DNA of 64,000 nucleotides. Origin: Maribacter algarum (ex Zhang et al. 2020) (lineage in GTDB: Bacteria > Bacteroidota > Bacteroidia > Flavobacteriales > Flavobacteriaceae). Below the pieces are notes generated by a model. That model saw only the letters and a program-made list of their open reading frames with translations, was not told the origin of the DNA and did no database searches. Positions 1-8,622 of this stretch are shown piece after piece. The DNA is taken from NCBI RefSeq assembly GCF_005885635.1, contig NZ_VATY01000002.1:248001-312000 (forward strand), written 5' to 3'. Made by a program: the position numbers and the translations under genes. Positions within the stretch are counted from its first letter, which is position 1. Each line of letters opens with the position of its first letter.

Positions 1-198
1 TGGAAGCAGAGGCAGTGTTGATTGCAAAGCGTACAAACAGAAATCTGACTTTTCTGGCATGGATAGCTTTCCGCCTTTTAGGTGGAACTTATCACCAACA
101 GTCATATTACAAGTACAATTGCCTCCAATCTTTTCAACTACAATTGTCAAATCATACAGTTCAAATTGGTCATCTCTGAGTTCTTTTTCTTTATCCAT
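1..198 (-). CDS. TIGR04076 family protein, N-terminal part
   Basis: Only the first 66 codons are present; the gene runs off the left edge. The ATG at 198 lies inside the stop of the NhaC gene (ATGGATAA, 8-bp overlap), so the two are probably translationally coupled. The visible part has a strand-like segment, then Cys28 and Cys30, a VGDKF motif at 34-38 and Cys54. This matches the start of the small TIGR04076 family, whose function is unknown. It is the third gene of the leftward operon aldo/keto reductase, NhaC, TIGR04076. Assignment is by recalled family pattern, so moderate confidence. Confidence 0.7.
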   Translation of the reverse strand, partial: MDKEKELRDDQFELYDLTIVVEKIGGNCTCNMTVGDKFHLKGGKLSMPEKSDFCLYALQSTLPLLP

Positions 199-1600
199 GT
201 TCTTCTTTTCTATTTTTAGGTCTTCCCAAACCAAATAACAAGGTAATGATTGCCATGATAAGTAATCCCCATGACATAAAATTGTACAATCCTACCTCTA
301 ATAGGCTTACCTGAGCAATATCAAATTCTTTTCCGGTGTTTGTCATATTCGCCATTAAAATTACTGGAATAAAATAAGGCAATACAAAAGGGAATATGCA
401 GGCAATTAAACTTAATAAATTAGCTCGCCTGATTTTTGAAACACCCAGATGTGTTCCCGTTTTTTTAGTAAAATCTGTAACCATTAAAATAGCTACTATA
501 CTATGAGTGGTTAATAAAACAGCGATACTCATTACGGTCGCAATCCAACCTTCTGCATGTTTTTGGGTTTGGGCACGAGCTGCTGCAAAACCTACTAAAC
601 GATTCATAAGTCCGCTTGCTTTTAATGTCGCTACTAACCCCATCAAGAGGATAGTAAAAAAACTAAGTCCAACAGCTCTATTGATACCATCGATGATAAA
701 ACTTTTGGCTGCAAAATTTTCCAAGTCCAAAGAAATGATTTGATTCAAAGGAAGGAGTCCTAAGACAAAACCTAAAATTGTTCCGAACAGTAGGCCAAAG
801 AGGAGTCCATGTAGTAGGTGTTTTCCCTTTAGGAAGAGATAGATGATAAACGAAGGTACTAGCAACATAGGTAAGCCCTTAGGACTACCCAGCGTTCCCG
901 TCTCACTAATTTCCATTTCTGTACCGTTTCTAAATGCAACAATCGAATAACAAACCAGTGCGAACAAAGCAGCCGGAAAAACGTATTTCAATCTACTTTT
1001 TATGGTCGCTCCAATCTCCGCATTTTGACTTAAAGCACTGGCAATAGTGGTATCGGAGATCGGAGCAATAAAATCGCCAAAGGTAGCTCCTCCAATAATA
1101 GCTCCGGCAAGTACGGGTAAATGCGCACCCAGAATTCCTCCCGTAGGATAGAGTAGCGGACTACAAATCAAAATTGTGGCAAAACTCGATCCTGTGGATA
1201 ATGAAACAATACAACAGATTATAAATGTGGCAATTACAAAGCCTTTACCTGAAAGGTTTATCTGGTCAGATAACCAAATAAGAGCTTCTACAAAACCTGT
1301 GAGCGTCATTAGTATGCCTATGATGGAGGCTAAAATCCAGGCAGTAATCATAATCATGACTATTTTCTGTGACATCCCTGAAATAACTGCTTCTGAAAAA
1401 GCAGTACGGTCCTTGCAAAGGATAAGACCTAGGCCTAAAGCTAAAATAAGAACAGGCCAAAATCCACGTTCATCTGGAGCACCTGAAAGCGCAATGGTAA
1501 TTACTCCCGTTACGAAAACAAAAAAAGGAAGCAATGCACCAAAGGCACCACCATGAAATTTGATTTGTGGGAGTTTTTCCTCTGTTTCTTCCAGTTTCAA
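191..1600 (-). CDS. nhaC: Na+/H+ antiporter, NhaC family
   Basis: A 469-residue inner-membrane protein made almost wholly of hydrophobic segments, the usual length for NhaC antiporters, which exchange Na+ for H+ (some relatives carry organic acids or amino acids). Mid-protein Gly/Ser/Thr-rich stretches such as STGSSFAT and the following GDFIAPISDTTIAS fit the NhaC ion-binding region. The start is a TTG at 1600, two bases after the stop of the aldo/keto reductase; no ATG exists upstream before an in-frame stop. Such spacing suggests translation by re-initiation. It overlaps the next gene by 8 bp. The actual substrate is not decidable from sequence. Confidence 0.88.
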   Translation of the reverse strand: MKLEETEEKLPQIKFHGGAFGALLPFFVFVTGVITIALSGAPDERGFWPVLILALGLGLILCKDRTAFSEAVISGMSQKIVMIMITAWILASIIGILMTLTGFVEALIWLSDQINLSGKGFVIATFIICCIVSLSTGSSFATILICSPLLYPTGGILGAHLPVLAGAIIGGATFGDFIAPISDTTIASALSQNAEIGATIKSRLKYVFPAALFALVCYSIVAFRNGTEMEISETGTLGSPKGLPMLLVPSFIIYLFLKGKHLLHGLLFGLLFGTILGFVLGLLPLNQIISLDLENFAAKSFIIDGINRAVGLSFFTILLMGLVATLKASGLMNRLVGFAAARAQTQKHAEGWIATVMSIAVLLTTHSIVAILMVTDFTKKTGTHLGVSKIRRANLLSLIACIFPFVLPYFIPVILMANMTNTGKEFDIAQVSLLEVGLYNFMSWGLLIMAIITLLFGLGRPKNRKEEHG

Positions 1601-1602
1601 GA

Positions 1603-2646
1603 TTAATCTTCGTTTAGGTTATATTTCATTATTGAGCCATGTTTGCCCGTCTTATCACGTTCCAATTCGTAAAAAGGGCCATTGGGACCTCGACTTTGGG
1701 TGACGATAGTTTCTATTTTACTTAGGTCTTTTTCGTCCAAAGAAAATCCATTTAGCCTTTGTAAACTTTCCAAATGATTTCGGTTACGGGCACCAATGAT
1801 GATTCCACCCACCATAGGCTTTTGCAGAATGTATTTACAGGCTACTTCTGCAATGCCGACCTCATATCGATTTGCGACATCGCGGAGTGTTTCCAATGCT
1901 TTTTGAAATAACTCATATCCACCAAACTCGTCGATTATTAACCTGTATTTGGTCAGCGAGCGGTTCTCAAAGGGAGGAAGTGGGTCGGGAGCTTCCAAAT
2001 AACGGTCACTAAGAAACCCGCCTGCTACTGTTCCATAACAGAGATAAGGTATATAGTGTTTTTTAGCAATTGCCGTCATGTTGTTTTCTACACGTTGGTC
2101 GAGAACAGAATATTGTACTTGATTCGAAGCGATGTTGACTCCTGCATCAATCATTTCCTGTATCCGTTGTGCGTCGAAATTGGTAATACCTAAAAATCTG
2201 ATTTTGCCAGCTTTCTGTAATTCAGATAAGTGCAGCGCGGTTTCCAAGTATTTAGGAAATTGATAATCCCACCAGGCGAATTGAACTAAATCAAGTTGTT
2301 CAACACCCAAACGTTTTAAAGAACGGTCAATGATACCAGTCGTTTGTTCATTTGTAAGTGTTGCTAGAGCTCCGTAATCAGGCACATATTTCGTATGGAC
2401 TTGAATCGGAGGCAATTCTCCAGAGCAAAATTCATCTTGATACTTTTTTCTAAACTTACCAATAAGCTCTTCCACACCAGTATAAATATCGGCACAGTCG
2501 AAAGTAGTTATTCCAGCTTTTACAAAATGGAGCATATCTTCTAAAGCTTGCTCTTCAGATATGCTTCCGTGGCCTCCTGCCAAATGCCACCCCCCTTTTA
2601 TGACCCTGGAAATAGAATAACCAGGTTGTAACTCTATTCGCTCCAT
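1603..2646 (-). CDS. aldo/keto reductase
   Basis: NAD(P)H-dependent TIM-barrel oxidoreductase of 347 residues, first gene of an operon with nhaC. The ATG at 2646 is chosen; a TTG at 2700 in the same frame would add 18 unconvincing residues. Visible family features are FDCADIY (Asp50 and Tyr55 of the catalytic tetrad), a following Lys in VHTKY, and the C-terminal cofactor segment GGIIIGARN. The tetrad His position, usually in a Q-[LF]-H-W segment, reads QFAWWDY, so His is replaced by Ala (codon GCC). The fold is certain, but ordinary reductase activity is in doubt. Confidence 0.88.
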   Translation of the reverse strand: MERIELQPGYSISRVIKGGWHLAGGHGSISEEQALEDMLHFVKAGITTFDCADIYTGVEELIGKFRKKYQDEFCSGELPPIQVHTKYVPDYGALATLTNEQTTGIIDRSLKRLGVEQLDLVQFAWWDYQFPKYLETALHLSELQKAGKIRFLGITNFDAQRIQEMIDAGVNIASNQVQYSVLDQRVENNMTAIAKKHYIPYLCYGTVAGGFLSDRYLEAPDPLPPFENRSLTKYRLIIDEFGGYELFQKALETLRDVANRYEVGIAEVACKYILQKPMVGGIIIGARNRNHLESLQRLNGFSLDEKDLSKIETIVTQSRGPNGPFYELERDKTGKHGSIMKYNLNED

Positions 2647-2742
2647 AAATAATTTTAGAATCAATTTATCTCCTGCCCTAGTGGTTATGAGCTTTGTCAA
2701 GAAAGATAGGAATTTACAAGGAGATTTTATCTTCGGAGTTCT

Positions 2743-2750
2743 TAACTTTG
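2743..2750 (+). promoter_or_regulatory. Bacteroidota -7 element upstream of nudK
   Basis: TAACTTTG matches the TAnnTTTG -7 consensus of Bacteroidota housekeeping promoters. It ends four bases before the GTG start of the Nudix gene, so the transcript would have almost no leader. No good -33 TTTG was seen at the usual spacing, which lowers confidence. Confidence 0.45.
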
Positions 2751-2754
2751 TAAT

Positions 2755-3342
2755 GTGAAAAACGGAAAAATAAAAAACATTGAAAAAACCCTCTTGTCAG
2801 ACAATTGGTATACGCTTAACAAGTTCAAGTTTGACTACCAAAGAGAAGATGGAACTTGGGAAACCCAGGAACGTGAAGCATACGATAGGGGTAATGGAGC
2901 AGCCATTCTCTTGTACAATAAAGAGAAAGGTACGGTGGTATTGACACGACAATTTCGTATGCCTACTTACGTCAATGGCAACGAAGATGGAATGATGATT
3001 GAAGCCTGCGCAGGTCTTCTGGACGGAGACAATCCTGAGGATTGCATTCGCAAAGAAACCGAAGAAGAAACAGGTTATCGCATTGATAATGTTGAAAAAG
3101 TAATTGAGACTTATATGAGTCCAGGTTCGGTTACCGAAATCTTGTATTTGTTCATTGGGGAATACGAAGATCGAATGAGGGTAAGTGAGGGCGGAGGTTC
3201 AGAACATGAAACCGAAAATATAGAGGTTCTTGAATATTCTTTTGAAACGGCAGTACAAATGATAAAAACTGGTGAAATTCGAGACGCAAAAACTATCATG
3301 TTGCTGCAGTATGCTCAGGTAAATGGGTTATTTAGCAACTAA
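2755..3342 (+). CDS. nudK: Nudix hydrolase, GDP-mannose pyrophosphatase type
   Basis: A 195-residue Nudix enzyme of the NudK/ADP-ribose pyrophosphatase branch, which hydrolyses nucleoside diphosphate sugars such as GDP-mannose. The Nudix box sits around residues 88-110 as [21 protein letters not shown], a near-consensus form with Lys at the usual Arg. The family signature [14 protein letters not shown] precedes it. The start is GTG at 2755; the ATG two bases upstream is out of frame and closes at once. The gene converges on dacB and their stops overlap by 4 bp. With several mannose enzymes elsewhere in the window, a GDP-mannose role is plausible but not shown. Confidence 0.88.
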   Translation: MKNGKIKNIEKTLLSDNWYTLNKFKFDYQREDGTWETQEREAYDRGNGAAILLYNKEKGTVVLTRQFRMPTYVNGNEDGMMIEACAGLLDGDNPEDCIRKETEEETGYRIDNVEKVIETYMSPGSVTEILYLFIGEYEDRMRVSEGGGSEHETENIEVLEYSFETAVQMIKTGEIRDAKTIMLLQYAQVNGLFSN

Positions 3343-4607
3343 TAATTATCTCTGATTTCTTCGAAAATCCGTTGCATTTGTATTTTGATTTCGGAAGAAG
3401 GTCGCATGAAATGATTGTTCATAAAGCTAAAAATCAAGGTTTCGCCTGATTTCGTGATGAGGTACCCGCTTATATTATGGTTGTTACCTACGCTTCCGGT
3501 TTTGGCAAATAGATAGGGCTCTGGGTCACCAGGATACCAATCTTCTAAAGTTCCTGCAACCCCGCCAGCTGGAAAAAAACTCAGCAAGCGATTTCTAGGA
3601 ATATCACGATACATTTTACTCAAAACATGAACCATAGATTCAGGGGTAAAGAGATTGTATCTTGAAAGCCCTGAACCGTCGACCCATCTGGGTTGTTGCT
3701 TTAAGTCGGCCAATTCCTTTTCTAGCATATATTCCCTAACTCTGGAACTACTTAATGTATCTGAAAGTGTTGAAGAACATAGCAACAGTAATTGTTCCGC
3801 TAAAAAATTGTCACTTTCAATCATCATACGTTTATATACAGAATCTACTGGGACACTATATTTGATTCTTTTCTCTCCTTCTGGCATTTTCATGGCGATT
3901 TTCACATCCTTGCCGAGGACCCTTCCAAGTAATTTTTTGGTTAAAGCAGAGTCAGTTTTAAATGGGACTTCTAAAGTGTCTTTTCGCGAAGGTCCGTAGT
4001 AGAAAGTATTCTTTTGCAATTCTCGATTTCTGCTAAAATTCATCTGAACAACACTGTCTTGAAAGTAGGAAGGAGTTACTTGTAAGGGGCTAAGGGACCA
4101 TAATGTTGTAACATTTCCATACAAGGGCAAAGGTCCTTTTTCAGGTTGGAAATAATATTGGTAATCTTCCCAAGCCCAACCCGGACCAAATTTTTCATCT
4201 TGAAAATTGTTGAGGTGAACTGATATGTTGTCATATCCCTTTAAAAAATCTAGCGTATTATTATGCTCAAAATACGAATGTAAAAGAGTGGGATCCCCTG
4301 TACCTTCTACATATAGCGTATCTTTTCGCTCGATATACTTTAAAGCAGGAATGCTATCCGGTAATAATTTTAAAACGGTGAACAAAGTGAAGATTTTGGT
4401 GTTACTGGCGGGTGTAAAGTACTTTTCACCGTTAAAATTCAACAACGTGTCCCTATTTTGTTGATTTACTACTAAAAACCCTGTAAATTGATTGTCGTAA
4501 AATGCTGATTTAAAGACCTTTTGGGTGCTTTTCTGGATACTGCGTTTAGCACCCGAACACCCCACGAATAGGGAGATTAACAAAAAGTAATGGGCTACTC
4601 TTTTCAT
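3339..4607 (-). CDS. dacB: D-alanyl-D-alanine carboxypeptidase/endopeptidase (PBP4 type)
   Basis: Periplasmic peptidoglycan hydrolase of 422 residues, S13 family, that trims pentapeptides or cuts cross-links. It begins with a lipoprotein signal whose lipobox Cys is residue 17 (FVGCSG). The three penicillin-binding motifs are in order: SxxK as SNTK at 68-71, SxN as SDN in [10 protein letters not shown], and KTG in AKTGSVGN. The length is at the short end for the family, suggesting a reduced inserted domain. Monocistronic in appearance, convergent with nudK. Confidence 0.9.
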   Translation of the reverse strand: MKRVAHYFLLISLFVGCSGAKRSIQKSTQKVFKSAFYDNQFTGFLVVNQQNRDTLLNFNGEKYFTPASNTKIFTLFTVLKLLPDSIPALKYIERKDTLYVEGTGDPTLLHSYFEHNNTLDFLKGYDNISVHLNNFQDEKFGPGWAWEDYQYYFQPEKGPLPLYGNVTTLWSLSPLQVTPSYFQDSVVQMNFSRNRELQKNTFYYGPSRKDTLEVPFKTDSALTKKLLGRVLGKDVKIAMKMPEGEKRIKYSVPVDSVYKRMMIESDNFLAEQLLLLCSSTLSDTLSSSRVREYMLEKELADLKQQPRWVDGSGLSRYNLFTPESMVHVLSKMYRDIPRNRLLSFFPAGGVAGTLEDWYPGDPEPYLFAKTGSVGNNHNISGYLITKSGETLIFSFMNNHFMRPSSEIKIQMQRIFEEIRDNY

Positions 4608-4771
4608 GAAGTTAAAAGTAAGAAAATAAGCGATTTAAATAGACCAAATTAGATTAACATGAATTTATCTAATTTTTAACAAAATCGGAGCAATAACATA
4701 TATACTTTTCTGTTTAACTTTAGGAAGCTGAAATGCCCAAAGAACTACTAATTAATTAAACATTTTGAAAT

Positions 4772-4969
4772 ATGGCTAGAGCAATGCTTGAGTACACGAA
4801 AACTGTACTCAAAAAAGTGAGCTTCGACACGAAGCTTTTTTGCAAAGAATTAAAAAAAGCAATTTCAAATTTACTCCCCGAAGAAATTGAGGAACTCAAA
4901 CTCTGGTTAAAACAGTTCATTAATGACAAACCAGAATTACAAGAAAGTCTAATTTATTTAAAAGCATAA
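4772..4969 (+). CDS. small helical protein of unknown function
   Basis: Sixty-five residues, no signal peptide. It is mostly charged and helix-forming: an N-terminal basic helix with two Cys-free turns, one Cys at residue 24, then PEEIEELKLWLKQF, typical of an amphipathic helix pair. An upstream TAACTTTA at 4715-4722 is a weak -7 match and a strong terminator follows directly, so it reads as a real stand-alone transcript. The N-terminal half also carries paired aag-ctt runs (gtgagcttcgacacgaagctt). I do not recognise the family. Confidence 0.65.
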   Translation: MARAMLEYTKTVLKKVSFDTKLFCKELKKAISNLLPEEIEELKLWLKQFINDKPELQESLIYLKA

Positions 4970-4973
4970 GTTC

Positions 4974-5003
4974 AAACCCAGCCTAGCAGCTGGGTTTTTT
5001 AAT
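4974..5003. terminator. bidirectional intrinsic terminator
   Basis: Perfect 9-bp stem, AAACCCAGC at 4974-4982 pairing with GCTGGGTTT at 4989-4997, a 6-base loop, then a T-run. It lies between the converging small gene and oxyR, whose stop codon falls within the T-run, so it can serve both. Confidence 0.85.
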
Positions 5004-5940
5004 TTTTATTAATTGGGCTTATAATTTTCACATCCTGAAATGCGATAGCCCCTCTTACAATTCCTGAAATTACATCACGCAGGGCTTCTGTGATTTGTAT
5101 TTTCAATTCACTCTTATGATATATAAGACTTACTTCACGCGCTGGTGAAGGATTGTCAAAATATTTCAGATTTTTCTTCTTGACATCATCCAATTCCAAA
5201 GTGTTCAAATAGGGGAGTAGCGTCATGCCCATACCTTCATCGGCCAAGTTTACTAAGGTTTCAAAACTTCCACTTTGAAGTTGAAAGTGTTCTTTTGATA
5301 AGTCCTTAGGAGCTTTACAAATATTAATTACTCCATCGCGAAAGCAATGTCCATCTTGTAAAAGAAGCACATCAGAAACATCTAGATCTTCAGGTTTTAA
5401 ATTTTCATAAGCCCCTAATCGATGTGTTCTGGGCACATAGCCAACAAATGGCTCATAATACAAAGGACGCTCTTTGATGAATTCGATTTCAAGCGGTGTT
5501 GCGGCAATGGCCGCATCAATGTGGCCGTCTTGAATATTTCGAATTAGGCTTTCAGTACTTTGCTCCTTAATAATGAGATTTACCTTCGGATACTTCTTAA
5601 TAAAGGTTTTCAAGAACATGGGTAGCAAAGTGGGCATTACCGTTGGAATTATTCCCAAAATAAAATCTCCTCCTATATAACCTTTGTCCTGATCTACGAT
5701 ATCTGAGATTCGAGAAGCCTCGTTAACAATGTTTTTCGCCTGTGCTACTATTTTTTCACCTACTTCTGTTATTCCTATAGGTTTTTTACTTCTATCAAAA
5801 ATAAGTACATCCAATTCATCCTCTAGCTTTTGAACCTGCATGCTGAGCGTGGGTTGGGTGACGAAGCTTTTCTGGGCAGCCAGCGTGAAATTTCGGTATT
5901 CTGCAACAGCTAGGACATACTGTAATTGGGTGATAGTCAT
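4999..5940 (-). CDS. oxyR: hydrogen peroxide-sensing regulator OxyR
   Basis: LysR-type regulator of 313 residues. The N-terminal winged helix (MTITQLQYVLAVAEYRNFT) is the OxyR-type opening, followed by the periplasmic-binding-like sensor domain. The sensor contains GHCFRDGVINIC, with cysteines at positions 199 and 208, the same spacing and numbering as the redox pair of E. coli OxyR; peroxide oxidises them to a disulfide. It is expected to control catalase and peroxidase genes elsewhere; no such target lies next to it here. The 124-bp upstream region is very AT-rich. Confidence 0.93.
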   Translation of the reverse strand: MTITQLQYVLAVAEYRNFTLAAQKSFVTQPTLSMQVQKLEDELDVLIFDRSKKPIGITEVGEKIVAQAKNIVNEASRISDIVDQDKGYIGGDFILGIIPTVMPTLLPMFLKTFIKKYPKVNLIIKEQSTESLIRNIQDGHIDAAIAATPLEIEFIKERPLYYEPFVGYVPRTHRLGAYENLKPEDLDVSDVLLLQDGHCFRDGVINICKAPKDLSKEHFQLQSGSFETLVNLADEGMGMTLLPYLNTLELDDVKKKNLKYFDNPSPAREVSLIYHKSELKIQITEALRDVISGIVRGAIAFQDVKIISPINKN

Positions 5941-6064
5941 CGCAATAGTTTTGAGAGATAAAAATACAAAAAACCATCAATAAAACTTATGGCTTGAAAT
6001 TTTGTTTTTTATATGAATAAGAGTCTATAAAATATAATTTGAGTCTTTAAAGTATTTTACTACT

Positions 6065-7006
6065 TCAATCAATTTCGTAGACTAATAACTTTGTCTTTGG
6101 AATTGTATCTGATTTAGAAAACTCCATCGTTTCTTGATTCAAGTGACCCAAATTGGAATTTCCTATCACCACTGCTCTGTTTTCAGCAAAACAAAAGGTA
6201 AGTGGTACGTACAGTTCTGGGTTACCACCATCGATGATTTCAGCACCGATAATTTGGTTTTGCGCGTCATTCAAAAGCAGCTTTCTAAAGTTGAAGCCAT
6301 TCGCACTTACACCGTTTTGAATTCCATATAAATGACCTTTACGAAACTCCAAACCATCGATACCAGTCGAAATGTCAAGGGTATCTGTTTCATTGAGTAT
6401 TTTTTTCGAGGAAATATCAATTACTTTAATGCCTAATGGCATAGAAGCAACATATAACTTGGAATTATCATCTGAAATCGCAATACCATTGGGAAATTCA
6501 ATTTCTTCAGACTTGTAAAATAGCTCTAGAGAATCGGAACCTTGCTTCAAAATAAATACCGAGGCATCTTTGGTGTCTGTCAAATACATATCTCCTTTCG
6601 TATCTACAACCATATCGTTCAGAAAATGCTCGTCTGATAAATTATATCGTTTTAGTAGTTTTTTTGTGTTTAGGTCAAAAGTGTATAGAGAAGAAAGTGA
6701 ATCCGGTAACCTATAATATCCGCCCAAAGCATGTAGTTGGTTTCGTTTATCATCGACCCAAATACCGACACCAGGCTGGTAGCCAAACTTGTTCTCCGTG
6801 ATAAAATCGGTTTGTTTGCCTGTTGTCCTATCCACGGCTATGATTTTCGATTTGGTGACACTGGTAAGGTAAAAGGCATCTATTTTTGCTGAATATGTTA
6901 TACCCTCGGGTACCAAATCTTTTTCATCAAGTACATATTCATAAGGTGCTTTATGATTGCACGCCAGAAGAAATAGAAAAACAAGAATGGTTGTTACGTA
7001 TTTCAT
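6065..7006 (-). CDS. SMP-30/NHL-like beta-propeller lipoprotein
   Basis: About 313 residues from the ATG at 7006; an ATG at 7030 would add eight residues before the signal. The chosen start gives a clean lipoprotein signal ending LLACNHK. The body has propeller-like repeats: VPEGITYS, HFLNDMVVDTKGDMYLTD, FPNGIAISDDNSKLYVA, ISTGIDGLEF. This pattern is that of SMP-30/gluconolactonase-like six-bladed propellers, which hydrolyse lactones or bind sugars with a metal. Substrate unknown. It stands alone between oxyR and the efflux operon. Confidence 0.75.
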   Translation of the reverse strand: MKYVTTILVFLFLLACNHKAPYEYVLDEKDLVPEGITYSAKIDAFYLTSVTKSKIIAVDRTTGKQTDFITENKFGYQPGVGIWVDDKRNQLHALGGYYRLPDSLSSLYTFDLNTKKLLKRYNLSDEHFLNDMVVDTKGDMYLTDTKDASVFILKQGSDSLELFYKSEEIEFPNGIAISDDNSKLYVASMPLGIKVIDISSKKILNETDTLDISTGIDGLEFRKGHLYGIQNGVSANGFNFRKLLLNDAQNQIIGAEIIDGGNPELYVPLTFCFAENRAVVIGNSNLGHLNQETMEFSKSDTIPKTKLLVYEID

Positions 7007-7104
7007 TTCAGGTAGTTGCTTCTTATCCATTTCAAAGATGTTAGAATTGATTTAGAAACCTCGACTGGCACTTTTTCTATGCTTAGGTCTGAAAATCAAA
7101 TATT

Positions 7105-8565
7105 TTAATCAAAAATAATGTCCTCGATCGCTATTTTTTGGTCAGCTGCAAAATCATATAGTGTCAACCTTCTCAAGGTATAGTAATCAACCCAAAACTT
7201 TTCCAAAGAATTGAGATAATCAACCACTGCCTTATCTTTTTCTTCTTGGGCTATGTTTAAATCGGTAATCGTAATTTTGCCCAGTACATATCTCTTTTTT
7301 GTTATTTCGTAGCGTTTAAGGGCGATTTCTTGTGCTTTTTCAGCTGTTGTTAAGAAATCCCGCTGACTTGACCAGTTTAATGTATGCAAGTAAATTTCCT
7401 GTTCAAACTCTTGTTTTTCTTGGCTGATATCATTTTCTATTAAACTTAAATTGGCTTCCGCCATTTTGCGTCTTGATTTTGAAACGCCCCAATCAAAAAT
7501 CGGAATTCCCAGTCGTAGTGTGACATTTTGTTGTTGGTCATAGTCTTGAAAAAGGGCATCGTACTCATCGGCGCGTCTATTCAAACCAAAATTTGCACTT
7601 AAATTCATTTGCAATCGATTGCTACCTTTGACCTCGGCCAATTCTTGCTCAGCTTCTAATCGTCTTCTTCTGAATTCAATTACCGATTTTCTATTGTTTT
7701 CTGCTTCTGCCAAAGCCTTAGTGACTTCGACTCCAAATTCTTGTAGTTTTTCTGGGACTTCTAATTCAATGGACTCTGTATCCAGTTCTAAAAAACGGGC
7801 TAAATCTTGTGAAGTCTTTTTTAACAAAATCGTGTTTGTAGTAACATTGTTTTTTGATATTAAGTGACTCAACTCTATTTGCAACAATTCATTTTCAGCA
7901 ATCTTTCCTATTTTGTATCGACCTTTGGTTATTTGCAGCAAGGTATCTTGATTCGAAAGATTCTTTTTCGCTATTTCTAAACTTACCTGTGCTTTTAAAA
8001 GTCCAAAATACCGCATACAAGTGCTCAAAGAGATACGTTCCATATTCTCAATAATAGTACGTTTCGATTCTTCGTATCGAAGGGGCTCAATCTTCCTATT
8101 CCATTTATAAGGGTTGTAGAACAACGAATTTTGAAAATAGTTAACGGAGAATGGAATCAAAGAATAATTCGTAGCTGAGTCATCTCCAAAGCGGTCAACC
8201 CGTTCCAATTGGCTACTCACAAAAAATTGACCTCCCGTAAAAGGTACTTTTTGGTTTATTGATAGTCCAGCTTCGATACGAGATTGATTTTGCCTCACAA
8301 AAATATCTTGTCCAAGGTCATTAGTTATTCTTTGAGTTGAATTGGAATATTGGGGTAATACAGCATCTAACCTTACTTGTGGCAAAAAATCAGCCTTAAA
8401 ATTTCTATACCTCCAATAACCACTTTGATATGTATTTACCGCCCTAACGTATTCCGGTGATTTCTTTTGAGCAATCTTAATAGCTTCGCTTAGTTTTATT
8501 TTTTGTGATTGTGCATGGGTTGTAATATGCGATATTAGAATTAGGAAAAACAGAACTCTTCTCAT
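7105..8565 (-). CDS. TolC-family outer membrane efflux protein
   Basis: Outer-membrane channel tunnel, about 486 residues from the ATG at 8565 (a TTG at 8583 is the alternative). A signal peptide ends in THAQS. Long heptad-like helices alternate with strands, the expected two-repeat TolC layout, with segments such as AEANLSLIENDISQEKQEFEQE. It is the last gene of a leftward operon after HlyD and a MacB-type permease, 57 bp from the permease. It would provide the exit duct across the outer membrane for whatever the permease drives. Confidence 0.88.
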   Translation of the reverse strand: MRRVLFFLILISHITTHAQSQKIKLSEAIKIAQKKSPEYVRAVNTYQSGYWRYRNFKADFLPQVRLDAVLPQYSNSTQRITNDLGQDIFVRQNQSRIEAGLSINQKVPFTGGQFFVSSQLERVDRFGDDSATNYSLIPFSVNYFQNSLFYNPYKWNRKIEPLRYEESKRTIIENMERISLSTCMRYFGLLKAQVSLEIAKKNLSNQDTLLQITKGRYKIGKIAENELLQIELSHLISKNNVTTNTILLKKTSQDLARFLELDTESIELEVPEKLQEFGVEVTKALAEAENNRKSVIEFRRRRLEAEQELAEVKGSNRLQMNLSANFGLNRRADEYDALFQDYDQQQNVTLRLGIPIFDWGVSKSRRKMAEANLSLIENDISQEKQEFEQEIYLHTLNWSSQRDFLTTAEKAQEIALKRYEITKKRYVLGKITITDLNIAQEEKDKAVVDYLNSLEKFWVDYYTLRRLTLYDFAADQKIAIEDIIFD

Positions 8566-8622
8566 TTGGTATGTTTTGATCAATAAAAAATTGTAGGTCC
8601 TTTTGATTGTAATTACATCGAG

